A DNA stretch of 64,000 nt from Microvirga antarctica (lineage in GTDB: Bacteria; Pseudomonadota; Alphaproteobacteria; Rhizobiales; Beijerinckiaceae): assembly GCF_017921815.1 (NCBI RefSeq), contig NZ_JAGEMM010000001.1, positions 558,001 to 622,000 of the forward strand, given 5' to 3'. Shown here in pieces: positions 45,980 to 56,477 of the stretch. Both the position numbers and the translations under genes were made by a program. Numbering within the stretch: position 1 is the stretch's first letter; each line of letters opens with the position of its first letter. The notes below the pieces were generated by a model, which saw only the letters and a program-made list of their open reading frames with translations, did no database searches and was not told the DNA's origin.

Positions 45980-47581
45980 ATGAAGTCCGCAGCTTCCATT
46001 ATGGCAAATTCTAGTGCCGACGAACAAACCGGCATTCGCGTGAAAGCCCTTGCTAACGGCGATTTTGTCGCTGTCTGGCAGTCGCTCACCGATATCGGGA
46101 TCCATGCCCAGATCTTTGACGCCGACGGCGCCAAGAAGGGCTCAGAGGTCAAGATCGGCGATACCGATCACGGCTTCGGCGTGACGCCTGTCGTTGCGGT
46201 GCTTGACGACGGCAAAATCGCCGTCGCGTGGACGACTCGCCTGAAAGGCGACAACGTCTCCAGCGACGTGAAGGCCCAGATTTTCGACACCGATTTTCAT
46301 CCCGATGGCCCGGAAATCACTGTGCTGTCGAACAAGGAATTGAATACCGAGCCGTCCATCGCCGCAGCGCGCGGCGGCGGCTTTGCCGTCTCGTTCACGT
46401 CGTTCAAGAACAACGATGCCAGCGTCAAAGCCGCGACCTACGATTCCGAGGGCCATCGCGTCGGCGACGTGACGTCCGTGTCCACCGAGCGTGATGGCTG
46501 GCAGTCGCATTCGCAGATCGTCTCGGTCGACGATGGCTTTGCCGTGACCTTTACGAGCGGAAGCCCGGGCAACATCGACGGGTCCAACTTGAGCAGAGCC
46601 CTGACCCATGAGGGCAAGGCTGCATCGGATGAGGTCCTGCTTCCGGATGCGCTGGCGTCGAACGATGCCGCGAGCGCCCCCCTTTCGGGTGGGCGATACG
46701 TGGTCGTGTGGCAGAGCCTCGACCCTTCGCCAACGATCAAAGCCCAGATCTTCAACAAGGATGGAACCGCCAACGCGGCTGCGGTGACGGTCGCGAAACT
46801 GGATGTGGGGCTGGCGCATGCGGAGCCAACCGTCGTCGCGCGACCGGATGGCGGCTTTGCCATTGCCTATGTGGAGCGTCTCAACTCCGGCTCGGCCAAT
46901 CTTCATCTCGCGACGGCGAGCAGCGACGGCACCATTCTCAAGGACGCCGTGGTGGATTCGGGCCTGTCGAGCGCGGTGACATCCCCTGACCTGTCGCTGC
47001 TGGCGAACGGAAAGATCGTGATGTCGTGGACGGACAGTGCAGCGACGCCGGGCGGTCCACAGTTCACCTCTTCCGGCGTCTTCGTGAAGGTCGTCGACCC
47101 CGACACGGCCGGCGAAACGGTCGACTTGCGCGGCGCAACGGCAGCAACGAGCGACAGCTTTGACAACACGTTGCATGGCAATGCCGCCAGCAACACCCTG
47201 CATGGCATGAACGGCAACGACGTCCTCTTCGGGGGCGCTGGAAGCGACAAGCTCTATGGCGGCGCCGGCAAGGATGCGTTCGTGTTCGACACCGCGCCGG
47301 TCAAGGGCTCGGCCGACAAGATCTATGACTTCAACTGGCGTGCGGACAAGATCGAGCTCGACAACGCGGTGTTTACGGCCCTCGGCAAGGGAACCGGCCA
47401 CTTGAACAAGGATGCGTTCTTCGCAGGCACAAAGGCGCATGATGCGAATGATCGCATCATCTACGACAAGACCAAGGGCGACGTCTGGTATGACGCAGAC
47501 GGGTCTGGCGACGGGGCGGCCGTAAAGATCGCCACCCTGGCGAAGTTCTCCCACCTGGAAAAATCGTTCTTCGTAATCTGA
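45980..47581 (+). CDS. RTX-type calcium-binding secreted protein with seven propeller-like repeats
   Basis: 533 residues from ATG 45980 (GGAG 6 nt upstream). About seven repeats of 50-65 residues share a core such as ANGDFVAVWQS, DDGKIAVAWTT, GGFAVSFTSF, GGRYVVVWQSL, GGFAIAYVERL and NGKIVMSWTDS, each with a KAQIFD-like strand, consistent with a beta-propeller. Then come RTX nonapeptides (GMNGNDVLF, GGAGSDKLY, GGAGKDAFVF) and a C-terminal domain typical of type I secretion substrates. No N-terminal signal peptide. No type I ABC/MFP genes are nearby. Function unknown; adhesin or matrix protein is a guess. Confidence 0.8.
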   Translation: MKSAASIMANSSADEQTGIRVKALANGDFVAVWQSLTDIGIHAQIFDADGAKKGSEVKIGDTDHGFGVTPVVAVLDDGKIAVAWTTRLKGDNVSSDVKAQIFDTDFHPDGPEITVLSNKELNTEPSIAAARGGGFAVSFTSFKNNDASVKAATYDSEGHRVGDVTSVSTERDGWQSHSQIVSVDDGFAVTFTSGSPGNIDGSNLSRALTHEGKAASDEVLLPDALASNDAASAPLSGGRYVVVWQSLDPSPTIKAQIFNKDGTANAAAVTVAKLDVGLAHAEPTVVARPDGGFAIAYVERLNSGSANLHLATASSDGTILKDAVVDSGLSSAVTSPDLSLLANGKIVMSWTDSAATPGGPQFTSSGVFVKVVDPDTAGETVDLRGATAATSDSFDNTLHGNAASNTLHGMNGNDVLFGGAGSDKLYGGAGKDAFVFDTAPVKGSADKIYDFNWRADKIELDNAVFTALGKGTGHLNKDAFFAGTKAHDANDRIIYDKTKGDVWYDADGSGDGAAVKIATLAKFSHLEKSFFVI

Positions 47582-47604
47582 TGCGCGGATAGGCTGAGCC
47601 ATGG

Positions 47605-47629
47605 GCGGGCCCTCAATCGACGGGCCCGC
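47605..47629. terminator. Bidirectional hairpin between the RTX gene and mccB
   Basis: 8-bp perfect GC stem (47605-47612 with 47622-47629), 9-nt loop, between convergent stops. No long T-tract. Confidence 0.5.
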
Positions 47630-47634
47630 TCACT

Positions 47635-49242
47635 CTACATTCGGAACACGCCGAAACGCGTCTCCGGCACCGGGGCGTTGAGGGTTGCCGCGAAGGCGAG
47701 CGCGAGGACGCGGCGGGTTTCCGATGGCAGGATGATGCCGTCGTCCCACAGGCGGGCGGTCGCGTAATAGGGGCTGCCCTCGGCCTCGTAATTGTCGCGG
47801 ATGGGGGCCTTGAAGGCTTCCTCGTCGTCCGCGCTCCAGGTCTTTCCATCGACCTCGAGATTGTCCCGTCGCACGGTTGCCAGCACGCTTGCGGCCTGCT
47901 CGCCACCCATCACCGAGATGCGCGAATTCGGCCAGCTGAACAGGAAGCGCGGCGAATAGGCCCGCCCGCACATGCCGTAATTGCCGGCCCCGAAGGAACC
48001 GCCGAGCAGGAGTGTGATCTTGGGCACCTGCGCACAGGCCACCGCCGTCACCAGCTTCGCGCCGTCCTTGGCGATCCCGCCGGCCTCGTACTGGCGGCCG
48101 ACCATGAAACCGGAGATGTTCTGCAGGAACAGTAGCGGAATGCGGCGCTGGCAGCACAACTCGATGAAATGCGCGCCTTTCAGTGCGCTCTCGGAAAACA
48201 GGATGCCGTTATTGCCGATGATCCCGACGGGCATCCCGTGAATGCGCGCGAAGCCCGTCACCAGGGTCGTCCCGTAGAGCCGCTTGAACTCGTCGAACTC
48301 CGAGCCATCAACGAGGCGAGCGATCACCTCGCGGACGTCATATTGCTTTCTCAGGTCCGTCGGCACGATCGCCTCGAGATCGTCCGGCGCATATCGGGGC
48401 GCGACAGGCTCCGCGAGGGCAAGATCGACGACTTTGCGGGTGTTCAGCGTGCCGACGATGCGGCGTACGATGGCAAGCGCATGCCCGTCGTCGGTCGCAT
48501 AATGATCGGCGACGCCGGATTGGCGCGCATGGACCTCGGCCCCGCCGAGATCTTCCGCCGACACCACCTCGCCGGTGGCGGCCTTCACCAGCGGCGGCCC
48601 GCCGAGAAAGATCGTGCCCTGGTGGCGCACGATCACGGTCTCGTCCGACATCGCCGGCACATAGGCCCCGCCCGCGGTGCACGAGCCCATGACGCAGGCG
48701 ATCTGCGGAATGCCCAGGGATGACAGGGTCGCCTGGTTGTAGAAGATGCGGCCGAAATGCTCCCGGTCCGGGAAAACCTCCGTCTGGTGCGGCAGGTTCG
48801 CGCCGCCCGAATCGACCAGGTAGATGCAGGGCAGCCGGTTCTCGCGGGCAATCTCCTGGGCGCGGAGATGCTTCTTCACGGTCATCGGATAATAGGTGCC
48901 GCCCTTGATGGTGGAATCGTTGCACACGATCATCACTTCGCGCCCCGCGACGCGACCGATGCCGGTGATGATGCCGGCGCCGTGGATCGCCCCATCGTAC
49001 ATCTCGTGGGCCGCAAGGGCGCCGAGCTCGAGAAAAGGCGAGCCGAGATCGAGCAGGCGGGTGACGCGATCGCGCGGCAGCAGCTTGCCGCGCGCCAGAT
49101 GACGCTCGCGCGCCTTGTCGGACCCGCCTTCTGCCGCGACAGCCCGCTTGGCCCGCAAAACCTGCGCGAGGCTGGACCAGGCCGCGCGGTTCTCCTGCGC
49201 AGCGTCGGAGGCGAGATCCACGGAGGTGGCGATGACAGGCAC
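47635..49242 (-). CDS. mccB: 3-methylcrotonyl-CoA carboxylase, carboxyltransferase (beta) subunit
   Basis: 535 residues, a biotin-dependent carboxyltransferase. [36 protein letters not shown] and [17 protein letters not shown] are MccB-like, unlike the PccB at 62220. Acts in leucine degradation after isovaleryl-CoA dehydrogenase (53588). GTG 49242 is chosen because GAGGAG lies 7 nt upstream. No mccA lies beside it; the only biotin subunit in the window looks like PccA. Confidence 0.87.
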   Translation of the reverse strand: MPVIATSVDLASDAAQENRAAWSSLAQVLRAKRAVAAEGGSDKARERHLARGKLLPRDRVTRLLDLGSPFLELGALAAHEMYDGAIHGAGIITGIGRVAGREVMIVCNDSTIKGGTYYPMTVKKHLRAQEIARENRLPCIYLVDSGGANLPHQTEVFPDREHFGRIFYNQATLSSLGIPQIACVMGSCTAGGAYVPAMSDETVIVRHQGTIFLGGPPLVKAATGEVVSAEDLGGAEVHARQSGVADHYATDDGHALAIVRRIVGTLNTRKVVDLALAEPVAPRYAPDDLEAIVPTDLRKQYDVREVIARLVDGSEFDEFKRLYGTTLVTGFARIHGMPVGIIGNNGILFSESALKGAHFIELCCQRRIPLLFLQNISGFMVGRQYEAGGIAKDGAKLVTAVACAQVPKITLLLGGSFGAGNYGMCGRAYSPRFLFSWPNSRISVMGGEQAASVLATVRRDNLEVDGKTWSADDEEAFKAPIRDNYEAEGSPYYATARLWDDGIILPSETRRVLALAFAATLNAPVPETRFGVFRM

Positions 49243-49274
49243 GCGTCGGCTCCTCAACGGCTGTCCGGCGGCGA

Positions 49275-49601
49275 TCAGCCCTTGGCGCGGATGACGACCT
49301 GCTCCGGCGCGGCGCCCGGGCCGCAGCGATAGGCGATGCCGCGCACGACCAGCCAGTCAGGCGACATCTTCTGCAGGTAGAGATGGGTGCCGCCAAGCGC
49401 CACGGTGGTCTCCAGCATGGTCTGGGTGGCAGGCCCGAAGCCCGGCGTGGTGGTGATGGGGGGGCTCACCTCGGCAAGGCGGGTGCAGACCCGGATATCG
49501 GCCGGCGAATCGACGATCTGCACGAGATCGGTCGGTTTGGGCGTGTAGGCACAGGCCGAGACGCCCAAGGCGATGAGAGAGGCGATGAGAACGCGAGTCA
49601 T
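49275..49601 (-). CDS. Small lipoprotein of unknown function
   Basis: 108 residues with a signal peptide and lipobox LGVSAC (Cys17), so it is lipidated at the envelope. The mature part is about 90 residues with no recognised domain. Located 32 nt upstream of mccB on the same strand. Confidence 0.7.
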   Translation of the reverse strand: MTRVLIASLIALGVSACAYTPKPTDLVQIVDSPADIRVCTRLAEVSPPITTTPGFGPATQTMLETTVALGGTHLYLQKMSPDWLVVRGIAYRCGPGAAPEQVVIRAKG

Positions 49602-49649
49602 GTCGATATCCGCCGATCAGCTAATCCTGCCTCAAGCTTAGAGCATGAA

Positions 49650-49677
49650 GCGCCCCTTGGGAGAAGCCAAGAGGCGC
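49650..49677 (-). terminator. Hairpin downstream of lipB
   Basis: Inverted repeat GCGCC-x-CTTGG / CCAAG-x-GGCGC with a GAGAAG loop (stem of 11 with one mismatch). It lies between lipB and the lipoprotein gene; no T-tract, so termination is only likely. Confidence 0.4.
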
Positions 49678-49748
49678 CATCGGCCGAAACAGCGGTGAAA
49701 ATCCCACGCTTGTGACTTCTCGGTGACGCGCGAACCCGAACCTGCCCG

Positions 49749-50531
49749 TCACGGTCGAAGGGTGGGGCCGAAAATCGTCTCGAAGCGTTCCCGCAGCACG
49801 CGATCGACCTCCCCCATCGTCACCTGCTTTCCGAGATCGGCAAGGCTCGTGACCCCATGCAGGCGCACGCCGCAGGGAACGATGCCGGTGAAATGGGACA
49901 GGTCGGGATTCACGTTGAGGCTGATGCCGTGAAAGCTGACCCAACGGCGCACGCGAATGCCGAGCGCCGCGATCTTGTCCTCGACCCCCTCACCCCTGTC
50001 GGGTCGCCTGACCCAGACGCCGACGCGGTCGTCGCGTCGTTCGCCGCTGATTCCGAACGCGTCCAGCGCGCCGATCAGCCATGATTCCAGGGCCGCCACA
50101 TAGCGCCGCAAGTCCTGCTGGCGACGGCTGAGATCGAGCATCACATAGGCCACCCGCTGGCCGGGGCCGTGATAGGTGTATTGGCCCCCTCGCCCGCTTT
50201 TGAACACGGGAAAGCGGTCGGGCTCCACGAGGTCGGCGTCGTTGGCGGAGGTGCCGGCGGTGTAGAGCGGGGGATGCTCGACGAGCCAGACCAGCTCGGG
50301 CGCCCTGCCCTGTGCAATCGCTTCGGCCCGCGCCTCCATGAAGGCGACAGCCTCCTCGTAGCCGGTGAGCCCATCCGCCACGATCCATTCGACCGGCGCG
50401 GAGCCGGCCGCGGCGGGGAAACGATCGGCGAGGTGATCGCGAAGGCTTGTCACAACAATCCATCCGGACGCGCTGAGGGCGGGAACGCGGATTGATCCCG
50501 GATTTTCAGTCACGTCAACTGGGCCTGACAT
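49749..50531 (-). CDS. lipB: Octanoyl-[ACP]:protein octanoyltransferase
   Basis: 260 residues. Transfers octanoyl from ACP to lipoyl domains. Motifs: [34 protein letters not shown], the catalytic lysine in [19 protein letters not shown] and catalytic cysteine in TGIVPCGV. Start ATG 50531 is a choice; GTG 50513 and GTG 50451 are also in frame and no strong ribosome site marks any of them. Confidence 0.93.
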   Translation of the reverse strand: MSGPVDVTENPGSIRVPALSASGWIVVTSLRDHLADRFPAAAGSAPVEWIVADGLTGYEEAVAFMEARAEAIAQGRAPELVWLVEHPPLYTAGTSANDADLVEPDRFPVFKSGRGGQYTYHGPGQRVAYVMLDLSRRQQDLRRYVAALESWLIGALDAFGISGERRDDRVGVWVRRPDRGEGVEDKIAALGIRVRRWVSFHGISLNVNPDLSHFTGIVPCGVRLHGVTSLADLGKQVTMGEVDRVLRERFETIFGPTLRP

Positions 50532-50698
50532 ATGGGAGCGCGACGTCAAAACAAGCCGCCGCGGAAGGCAGCGGAGCGATTGGATTTCATCCGGGCCGCA
50601 ACGCTGCGGAAAGTCTTCGATCCGTGGGCTTGCGGTCCTGCAATCCATCTTGTATAGCCACCGCCTCGCCAGGGATCACGGTCCCCGGTTCAAGTTCT

Positions 50699-50783
50699 GC
50701 GGCCATGGCGGAATTGGTAGACGCACTACCTTGAGGTGGTAGCGGGGAGACCCGTGGAGGTTCGAGTCCTCTTGGCCGCACCA
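50699..50783 (+). tRNA. tRNA-Leu (anticodon GAG)
   Basis: 85-nt cloverleaf: acceptor GCGGCCA pairs with TGGCCGC, with discriminator A and encoded CCA. Anticodon stem CTACC/GGTAG has loop TTGAGGT, giving anticodon GAG. A long variable arm (GCGGGGAGACCCGT) and T arm GGTTCGAGTCC are typical of class II tRNA-Leu. Confidence 0.96.
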
Positions 50784-50816
50784 AACTTGACGAACGCCTC
50801 CGGGTGTTCACAAAAA

Positions 50817-50839
50817 GGTCCCTCGCAGGGGCCTTTTTT
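50817..50839 (+). terminator. Intrinsic terminator of tRNA-Leu
   Basis: 7-bp stem (50817-50823 with 50827-50833), CGC loop and a run of six T. Located 33 nt after the tRNA. I see no gene between here and mgtE. Confidence 0.85.
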
Positions 50840-51052
50840 GTTGCCTGCGCGGCCTTGTCATCTTGGCACGGCTCCGCTTCGCCATCACACCCGTGGTGCT
50901 CGCCCTTCCCGATGATTGGCCGCCGCCGCTGGCCGTCTGGAATCTGAAGGCATCCGCCCCCACCCCGTCCTGCGTCAAAGCCTGTGCGATGCATTGTGCT
51001 GGACGCGCCGCCCGCCTAAAAGGCCGTCGGATTTGCCGTCGAGGAGCAGCCC

Positions 51053-52474
51053 ATGCAGGACGTCGACCACCTGACGCCGCCGCGCTCGTCCGATGGCGAG
51101 ATGGCTCCGATGACCTTCCGCGACGACGAAGGCGAGCTGAATTCTCAATTCCTTCAGGCCGTCGGGGCCGCCATCGATGCATCCGACACCGACCGGCTTC
51201 ATCATCTTGTGGAGGATTTCCACGAATCGGAAATGGGCGACCTGCTGGAAGCCCTCGACACCGACCACCGGCCGCGCCTGATCGAGTTGCTGGGCTCGGA
51301 TTTCGACTTCACCGCGCTGACCGAGGTGGACGATTCGGTCCGTGAGGAGATCCTCGAGGAGCTCGAGACCTCCACGGTCGCCGAGGGCGTACGCGACCTC
51401 GAAGCGGACGACGCCGTCACCATCCTCGAGAGCCTCGACGACGAGGACAAGGCGGACGTTCTCGACCGCCTGCCGGCCATCGAGCGGGTCGCCCTGCAGC
51501 GGTCGCTGGATTATCCGGAAGACAGCGCCGGACGGCGCATGCAGACGGAGTTCATCGCCGTGCCGCCGTTTTGGACGACGGGGCAGACGATCGACTTCAT
51601 GCGCGAGACCCCCGATCTGCCGGAGACCTTCTACGAGATCTTCGTCATCGATCCGGCCGGGGATCTTCTGGGCGCCGTTGCCCTTGACCGCCTTCTGCGG
51701 TCGAAGCGCCCCGTCTCGATCGGGGAGATCATGGACGACCAGCCCGACCGGGTGAAGGCGACCGACGAGCAGGAGGAGGTCGCGCGCATGTTCGAGCGCT
51801 ACAACCTCGTCTCCGCGGCTGTCGTCGACGACGCCAACCGGCTCGTCGGCGTGATGATGGTCGACGACATCGTCGACGTGCTCGAGGAGGAAGCGGATGC
51901 CGACATCAAGCAGCTCGGCGGCGTGCATTCCGACGAAGAGCTGTCAGACACGGTCATGACCACCCAGCGGAGCCGCTTCCCGTGGCTCTTCGCCAACATG
52001 TGCACGGCGATTGTGGCCGCCAATGTCATCGACGTGTTCGCCGCCTCCCTCCAGCATATGGTGGCGCTCGCCGTCCTGATGCCCATCGTCGCCTCGATGG
52101 GCGGCAATGCGGGCACGCAGACCATGACGGTCGCGGTCCGGGCACTGGCCACCCGCGAACTCGGCCGCTCGAACGCCTGGCGCATCATCCGCCGCGAGGC
52201 GCTGGTGGGCCTTCTCAACGGCGTCGTCTTCGCCGTCATCATGGGGTCCATCGCCGGTCTGTGGTTCCGGGATTTCGATCTCGGCGTGGTCATGGGCCTC
52301 GCCCTGATGACGGTGCTGCTGTTTGCGGCATTGGGCGGAATCTTCGTTCCGCTCACCCTCAACCGGTTTAACGTCGACCCAGCCGTCTCCTCCGGACCGT
52401 TCGTGACAAGCATCACGGACATCGTCGGATTCTTCGCTTTTCTGGGGATCGCGACCGCGTGGTTCGGGCTCTGA
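51053..52474 (+). CDS. mgtE: Magnesium transporter MgtE
   Basis: 473 residues. An N-terminal helical superhelix (about 20-140) with LLEALDTDHRPRLIELLG repeats, two CBS domains (about 150-280, YEIFVIDPAGDLLGAVALD and VSAAVVDDANRLVGVMMVD), and five C-terminal membrane segments with VLMPIVASMGGNAGTQTMTV forming the Mg2+ pore. The cytosolic domains sense Mg2+ and gate the channel. GAGGAG is just upstream of ATG 51053. Confidence 0.94.
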   Translation: MQDVDHLTPPRSSDGEMAPMTFRDDEGELNSQFLQAVGAAIDASDTDRLHHLVEDFHESEMGDLLEALDTDHRPRLIELLGSDFDFTALTEVDDSVREEILEELETSTVAEGVRDLEADDAVTILESLDDEDKADVLDRLPAIERVALQRSLDYPEDSAGRRMQTEFIAVPPFWTTGQTIDFMRETPDLPETFYEIFVIDPAGDLLGAVALDRLLRSKRPVSIGEIMDDQPDRVKATDEQEEVARMFERYNLVSAAVVDDANRLVGVMMVDDIVDVLEEEADADIKQLGGVHSDEELSDTVMTTQRSRFPWLFANMCTAIVAANVIDVFAASLQHMVALAVLMPIVASMGGNAGTQTMTVAVRALATRELGRSNAWRIIRREALVGLLNGVVFAVIMGSIAGLWFRDFDLGVVMGLALMTVLLFAALGGIFVPLTLNRFNVDPAVSSGPFVTSITDIVGFFAFLGIATAWFGL

Positions 52475-52562
52475 GCCCCCGTTAACGGTGTTTCGTAAGC
52501 CGCTGTTAACGCGCCTGCGGCATGGCTGGTCAGATTATTTCAGCCTGAATATAGTGGGTCCG

Positions 52563-53459
52563 ATGAAGCCTCGACGTCCCTCCCGCCGGTCGAAAGCCCC
52601 GACGCTGCTGCGCAAGCTCCTTGTCGCCGCCCGCTTCGGTGCGGTCGCGGCGCTTGCCGTTGGCCTCGCCTCCTGCGCCATCGCGCCGTCGAGCCGCTAC
52701 CCGGCCAAGGGCGATGTGCGACCCCATGCGGGCGTTGCCTCCGCGCATGTCCTCCCGATCCACGGGGTCGACATCTCCAAATGGCAGGGCAAGGTCGACT
52801 GGGCGGCGCTCCAGCAGGCCGGAACCAAATTCGCCTTCATCAAGGCGACCGAAGGCGGCGACCACGTGGACAACCGGTTCATGGAGAACTGGTACGGGGC
52901 CAAGCGCGCCGGCGTGCCCCGCGGCGCGTACCATTTCGTCTATTGGTGCCGCCCGGCCCATGAACAGGCCATGTGGTTCAAGAAGAACGTGCCCCAGGAC
53001 CCCGAGGCCCTTCCCCCCGTCCTCGACGTGGAATGGAACGGCGAATCGGTGAACTGCCCCCGCAAGGTTCCCAGGGCCCAGGCGCTCGCCATGATCGACC
53101 TGATGCTGAAGGAAATGGAAGCCCATACGGGCAAGCGGCCGATCATCTACACCGACATCACCTTCCACCAGGAAATCCTCGAGGGCGAGTTCAACGACTA
53201 TCCGTACTGGATCCGCAGCACCGCCGCGGAACCGCAGCACCGCTACAACGAGCGCCGCTGGACCTTCTGGCAGTTCACCACCACCGGCCGCGTCCCCGGC
53301 GTCTCGGGCGATATCGACCGCAACACCTTCTACGGCACCGACAACCAGTGGCGGATGTTCCTCGCCAGCAACTGCGACCCGCGTGATCACGCCCGCCTGA
53401 GGAATGCGGGTGTGTGCAACCTGGGCGGCAACGAGGCTTACGCCAGCGCTGAGGAATAG
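52563..53459 (+). CDS. Glycoside hydrolase family 25 (lysozyme-like) lipoprotein
   Basis: 298 residues. An Arg-rich signal peptide with lipobox VGLASC, then a GH25 domain: [44 protein letters not shown] (catalytic Asp/Glu) and [15 protein letters not shown]. Cleaves peptidoglycan glycan chains; probably anchored to the envelope for cell-wall remodelling. Upstream frame starts earlier but ATG 52563 begins the signal peptide. Confidence 0.9.
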   Translation: MKPRRPSRRSKAPTLLRKLLVAARFGAVAALAVGLASCAIAPSSRYPAKGDVRPHAGVASAHVLPIHGVDISKWQGKVDWAALQQAGTKFAFIKATEGGDHVDNRFMENWYGAKRAGVPRGAYHFVYWCRPAHEQAMWFKKNVPQDPEALPPVLDVEWNGESVNCPRKVPRAQALAMIDLMLKEMEAHTGKRPIIYTDITFHQEILEGEFNDYPYWIRSTAAEPQHRYNERRWTFWQFTTTGRVPGVSGDIDRNTFYGTDNQWRMFLASNCDPRDHARLRNAGVCNLGGNEAYASAEE

Positions 53460-53587
53460 GCCGCAGGCCCGGGCATTCTGGGCCGCACTCGCTCCAGCTT
53501 GTCTCTTCGTCAGCCTTGCCAAATCCGGGCGCGTGCCCGAACCTCCCGCGAAAGCCGAGTTCATCTCGCGACGCTGGAGGACATGCC

Positions 53588-54757
53588 ATGATCCCGAACA
53601 CCCGCGCGTTCAATTTCGATCTCGGCGAGACCGCCGACGCCATCCGCGAGACCGTACGGGGCTTCGCGCAGGACAAGATCGCGCCGCGCGCCGAGGAGAT
53701 TGACCGGACGAACGCGTTCCCGCGCGATCTCTGGCCGCAGATGGGAGCGCTGGGCCTCCACGGCATCACGGTCGCGGATGAATATGGGGGCGCGGGGCTC
53801 GGCTATCTCGAGCACGTGGTCGCCATGGAGGAAATCTCCCGCGCCTCGGCCTCGGTCGGGTTGTCCTACGGGGCGCATTCCAATCTCTGCATCAACCAGA
53901 TCAGCCGCAACGGCAGCGACGAGCAGAAACGGCGCTACCTGCCGGGGCTGATCAGCGGCGAGCACCTGGGAGCGCTCGCCATGTCCGAGCCGGGCGCTGG
54001 CTCCGACGTGGTGTCCATGCGCACCCGCGCCGAGAAGCGCGGGGACCGCTACGTGATCAACGGCAACAAGATGTGGATCACCAACGGCCCGACCGCCAAC
54101 ACCCTCGTGGTCTATGCCAAGACCGACCCGGAGGCAGGCTCCCGCGGCATCACGGCGTTCCTGATCGAGAAGGGTTTCAAGGGTTTCTCGACCCACCAGA
54201 AGCTCGACAAGCTCGGCATGCGCGGCTCGGATACCTGCGAATTGCTGTTCGAGGATTGCGAGGTGCCCGAGGAGAACGTCCTCGGGCGGGTCGGTAAGGG
54301 CGTCAACGTGCTGATGTCCGGCCTCGATTACGAGCGCGCCGTGCTGGCGGCCGGTCCGCTGGGCCTCATGCAGGCCTGCATGGATGTGGTCATGCCCTAT
54401 CTCCACGAGCGCAAGCAGTTCGGCCAGCCCATCGGCGAGTTCCAGCTCGTGCAGGGCAAGGTTGCGGACATGTACGTCACCATGAACGCCGCCAAGGCCT
54501 ATGTGTACGCCGTGGCGAAAGCCTGCGACCGCAACGAGACCACCCGCGAGGATGCGGCAGGCGCGATCCTCTACGCGGCCGAGAAGGCGACCCAATGCGC
54601 GCTCGACGCAATCCAGTTGCTGGGCGGCAACGGCTACATCAACGACTATCCCACCGGCCGCCTGCTGCGCGACGCCAAGCTCTACGAGATCGGCGCGGGC
54701 ACCAGCGAGATCCGACGCATGCTGATCGGCCGGGAGTTGTTCCAGAAGACGGCCTGA
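53588..54757 (+). CDS. ivd: Isovaleryl-CoA dehydrogenase
   Basis: 389-residue acyl-CoA dehydrogenase, FAD-dependent. The segments [36 protein letters not shown] and [20 protein letters not shown] are characteristic; the glutamate in [14 protein letters not shown] is at the catalytic-base position of isovaleryl-CoA dehydrogenases. Oxidises isovaleryl-CoA in leucine breakdown, feeding MccAB. ATG 53588 has GGAGGA 7-8 nt upstream. Confidence 0.9.
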   Translation: MIPNTRAFNFDLGETADAIRETVRGFAQDKIAPRAEEIDRTNAFPRDLWPQMGALGLHGITVADEYGGAGLGYLEHVVAMEEISRASASVGLSYGAHSNLCINQISRNGSDEQKRRYLPGLISGEHLGALAMSEPGAGSDVVSMRTRAEKRGDRYVINGNKMWITNGPTANTLVVYAKTDPEAGSRGITAFLIEKGFKGFSTHQKLDKLGMRGSDTCELLFEDCEVPEENVLGRVGKGVNVLMSGLDYERAVLAAGPLGLMQACMDVVMPYLHERKQFGQPIGEFQLVQGKVADMYVTMNAAKAYVYAVAKACDRNETTREDAAGAILYAAEKATQCALDAIQLLGGNGYINDYPTGRLLRDAKLYEIGAGTSEIRRMLIGRELFQKTA

Positions 54758-54878
54758 TCGAACATCTCCCATCATCGGCGATCCTCCTGACCATGGCGCC
54801 TGTGGGTGCGGCGGGCTTTCAGGTGACAGGCGCCGGAAGCGGCGCTAAGCACGGCGGACCTTTTGGAAAGCAAGCGCC

Positions 54879-55613
54879 ATGACCCAGAGCCCCGCCACGC
54901 CGAGCCCCGCCCATCTGGACAAGGCCATCGCCGACGCTCTGCGGGCCACGTCCACCGCCACGATCACCACCGTGCTGCTCAAGATGGGCATCCGTCGGTG
55001 CTGGATGCGCGGCCCGGTGCCGATGTTCAATGCCTCTGACCGGCTCGTGGGACGGGCTTTCACCATGCGGTTCGTGCCGGCGCGCGAGGATCTCGCGACG
55101 CCCGAATCATGGTCCTCGCCCCGCTCGACCCGTGCCGCCATCGAGGCGATGCCGGAGGATTGCATCGTCGTCGTCGACGCCATGGGCATCACCGATGCGG
55201 GCATCTTCGGCGATATCCTGACCGCCCGGATGAAGAAGCGCGGGGTCACGGCGCTGGTCACCGATGGTGCCGTGCGAGACGCGCTGGGTGTCGAGGGAAC
55301 CGACCTCCCGGTCTGGTGTGCCGGTGCGGCAGCGCCCCCCTCGGTGGCGGGCCTGACCTTCGTCGGCTGGCAGGAGCCCGTCGGCTGCGGCGGCGTTGCG
55401 GTCTATCCGGACGACGTGATCGTGGCCGATGGGGACGGCGCAGTCGTCATCCCGGCAGCCCTCGTCGAGGCCGTCGCCAACGAGGCGGTGGCGCAGGAGA
55501 GCCTGGAGCTCTGGATCATGCGCGAGATCGAGAAGGGCGTGCCCCTCCCCGGCCTTTATCCGCCCAACGCCGAGACGAAGGCGCGCTACGAGGCTGAAAC
55601 CACGCGGTCGTAA
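54879..55613 (+). CDS. RraA-family protein (aldolase/demethylmenaquinone methyltransferase-like)
   Basis: 244 residues. The signature GDILTARMKKRGVTALVTDG and following AVRD match the RraA / class II HMG-CHA aldolase pattern (GD..A..G..G.V.DG..RD). Such proteins are pyruvate aldolases or oxaloacetate decarboxylases, or RNase E inhibitors; the sequence cannot choose. Longer than RraA (~160), as are the aldolase-type members. Confidence 0.82.
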   Translation: MTQSPATPSPAHLDKAIADALRATSTATITTVLLKMGIRRCWMRGPVPMFNASDRLVGRAFTMRFVPAREDLATPESWSSPRSTRAAIEAMPEDCIVVVDAMGITDAGIFGDILTARMKKRGVTALVTDGAVRDALGVEGTDLPVWCAGAAAPPSVAGLTFVGWQEPVGCGGVAVYPDDVIVADGDGAVVIPAALVEAVANEAVAQESLELWIMREIEKGVPLPGLYPPNAETKARYEAETTRS

Positions 55614-55646
55614 GCCTGCCGGCTTCAGGTCAGGCGCGGAGAGCCC

Positions 55647-56477
55647 ATGTTCTATTACGCCTCGAAGGTCCTCTGGTTCTTCGCCACCCCATCCAACCTG
55701 CTCGTCATGCTGATCCTGCTCGGGGTCCTGCTCGCCTCGACCCGGCGGTTCCGTCGCGTCGGCATCGCCTGCGCACTCGTCTTCACGCTCGCCACCCTGG
55801 CGCTCGGGCTGCTGCCGATGTCGAGCTATCTGCTGCTGCCGCTCGAGAACCGGTTCCCGGCCTTTCAGGATGACGGTCGGCCTGTGGACGGCATCGTTCT
55901 GCTCGGCGGATCGGTGGAGGCGATGGAATCCGCCTCACGGGGGACCCTGGTGTCCAATGACTCGGCCGAGCGGCTGTTCGACACCATCCTGCTCGCCCAT
56001 CGCTATCCGAAAGCCCGCATCCTGATCTCGGGCGGCGGCGGCACCGTGTTTGGCGACGGAACCGCCGAAGCGCCGATCATCGCAGGCTATTTCAAGGCGA
56101 TCGGCATCGACCCGGCGCGCATCACAATCGAGGATCGATCGCGCACGACCTACGAGAATGCTGTGGAGTCACGAAAGCTCGTCGCGCCAGCCCCCGGCGA
56201 GCGCTGGCTGCTCGTCACCTCCGCCTGGCACATGCCGCGCGCCGTCGGCGTCTTCCGCAAGGCGGGCTTTCCGGTGACGGCAAACCCGGTCGATTTTCGC
56301 ACCAGCGGGACTTTTGGCGAACAGCACATCTTTGCCTTCGTCTCGGACGGCCTGCGACGGCTCGACGTCGCCAGCAAGGAATGGGCCGGCTTGGTGGCCT
56401 ACCGGCTTGCCGGACACACCGACGCGCTCCTGCCGGGACCTCAGGACCCTCCGTCCATGGGCACCGTCAGCCGATAG
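55647..56477 (+). CDS. YdcF/ElyC-family (DUF218) membrane protein
   Basis: 276 residues: two N-terminal membrane segments (LLVMLILLGVLLAS and FTLATLALGLLPMSS), then a periplasmic DUF218 domain with VDGIVLLGGSVEAM, ARILISGGGGTVFGDG and WLLVTSAWHMPRA. ElyC/SanA proteins affect envelope integrity in other bacteria. 3' end overlaps the opposite-strand DUF3253 gene by 37 bp. Confidence 0.85.
   Translation: MFYYASKVLWFFATPSNLLVMLILLGVLLASTRRFRRVGIACALVFTLATLALGLLPMSSYLLLPLENRFPAFQDDGRPVDGIVLLGGSVEAMESASRGTLVSNDSAERLFDTILLAHRYPKARILISGGGGTVFGDGTAEAPIIAGYFKAIGIDPARITIEDRSRTTYENAVESRKLVAPAPGERWLLVTSAWHMPRAVGVFRKAGFPVTANPVDFRTSGTFGEQHIFAFVSDGLRRLDVASKEWAGLVAYRLAGHTDALLPGPQDPPSMGTVSR

Noticed and set aside
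52480..52512. GTTAAC repeats upstream of the GH25 gene as a CtrA box
   Set aside because: The spacing between TTAA elements does not match the TTAA-N7-TTAA pattern.
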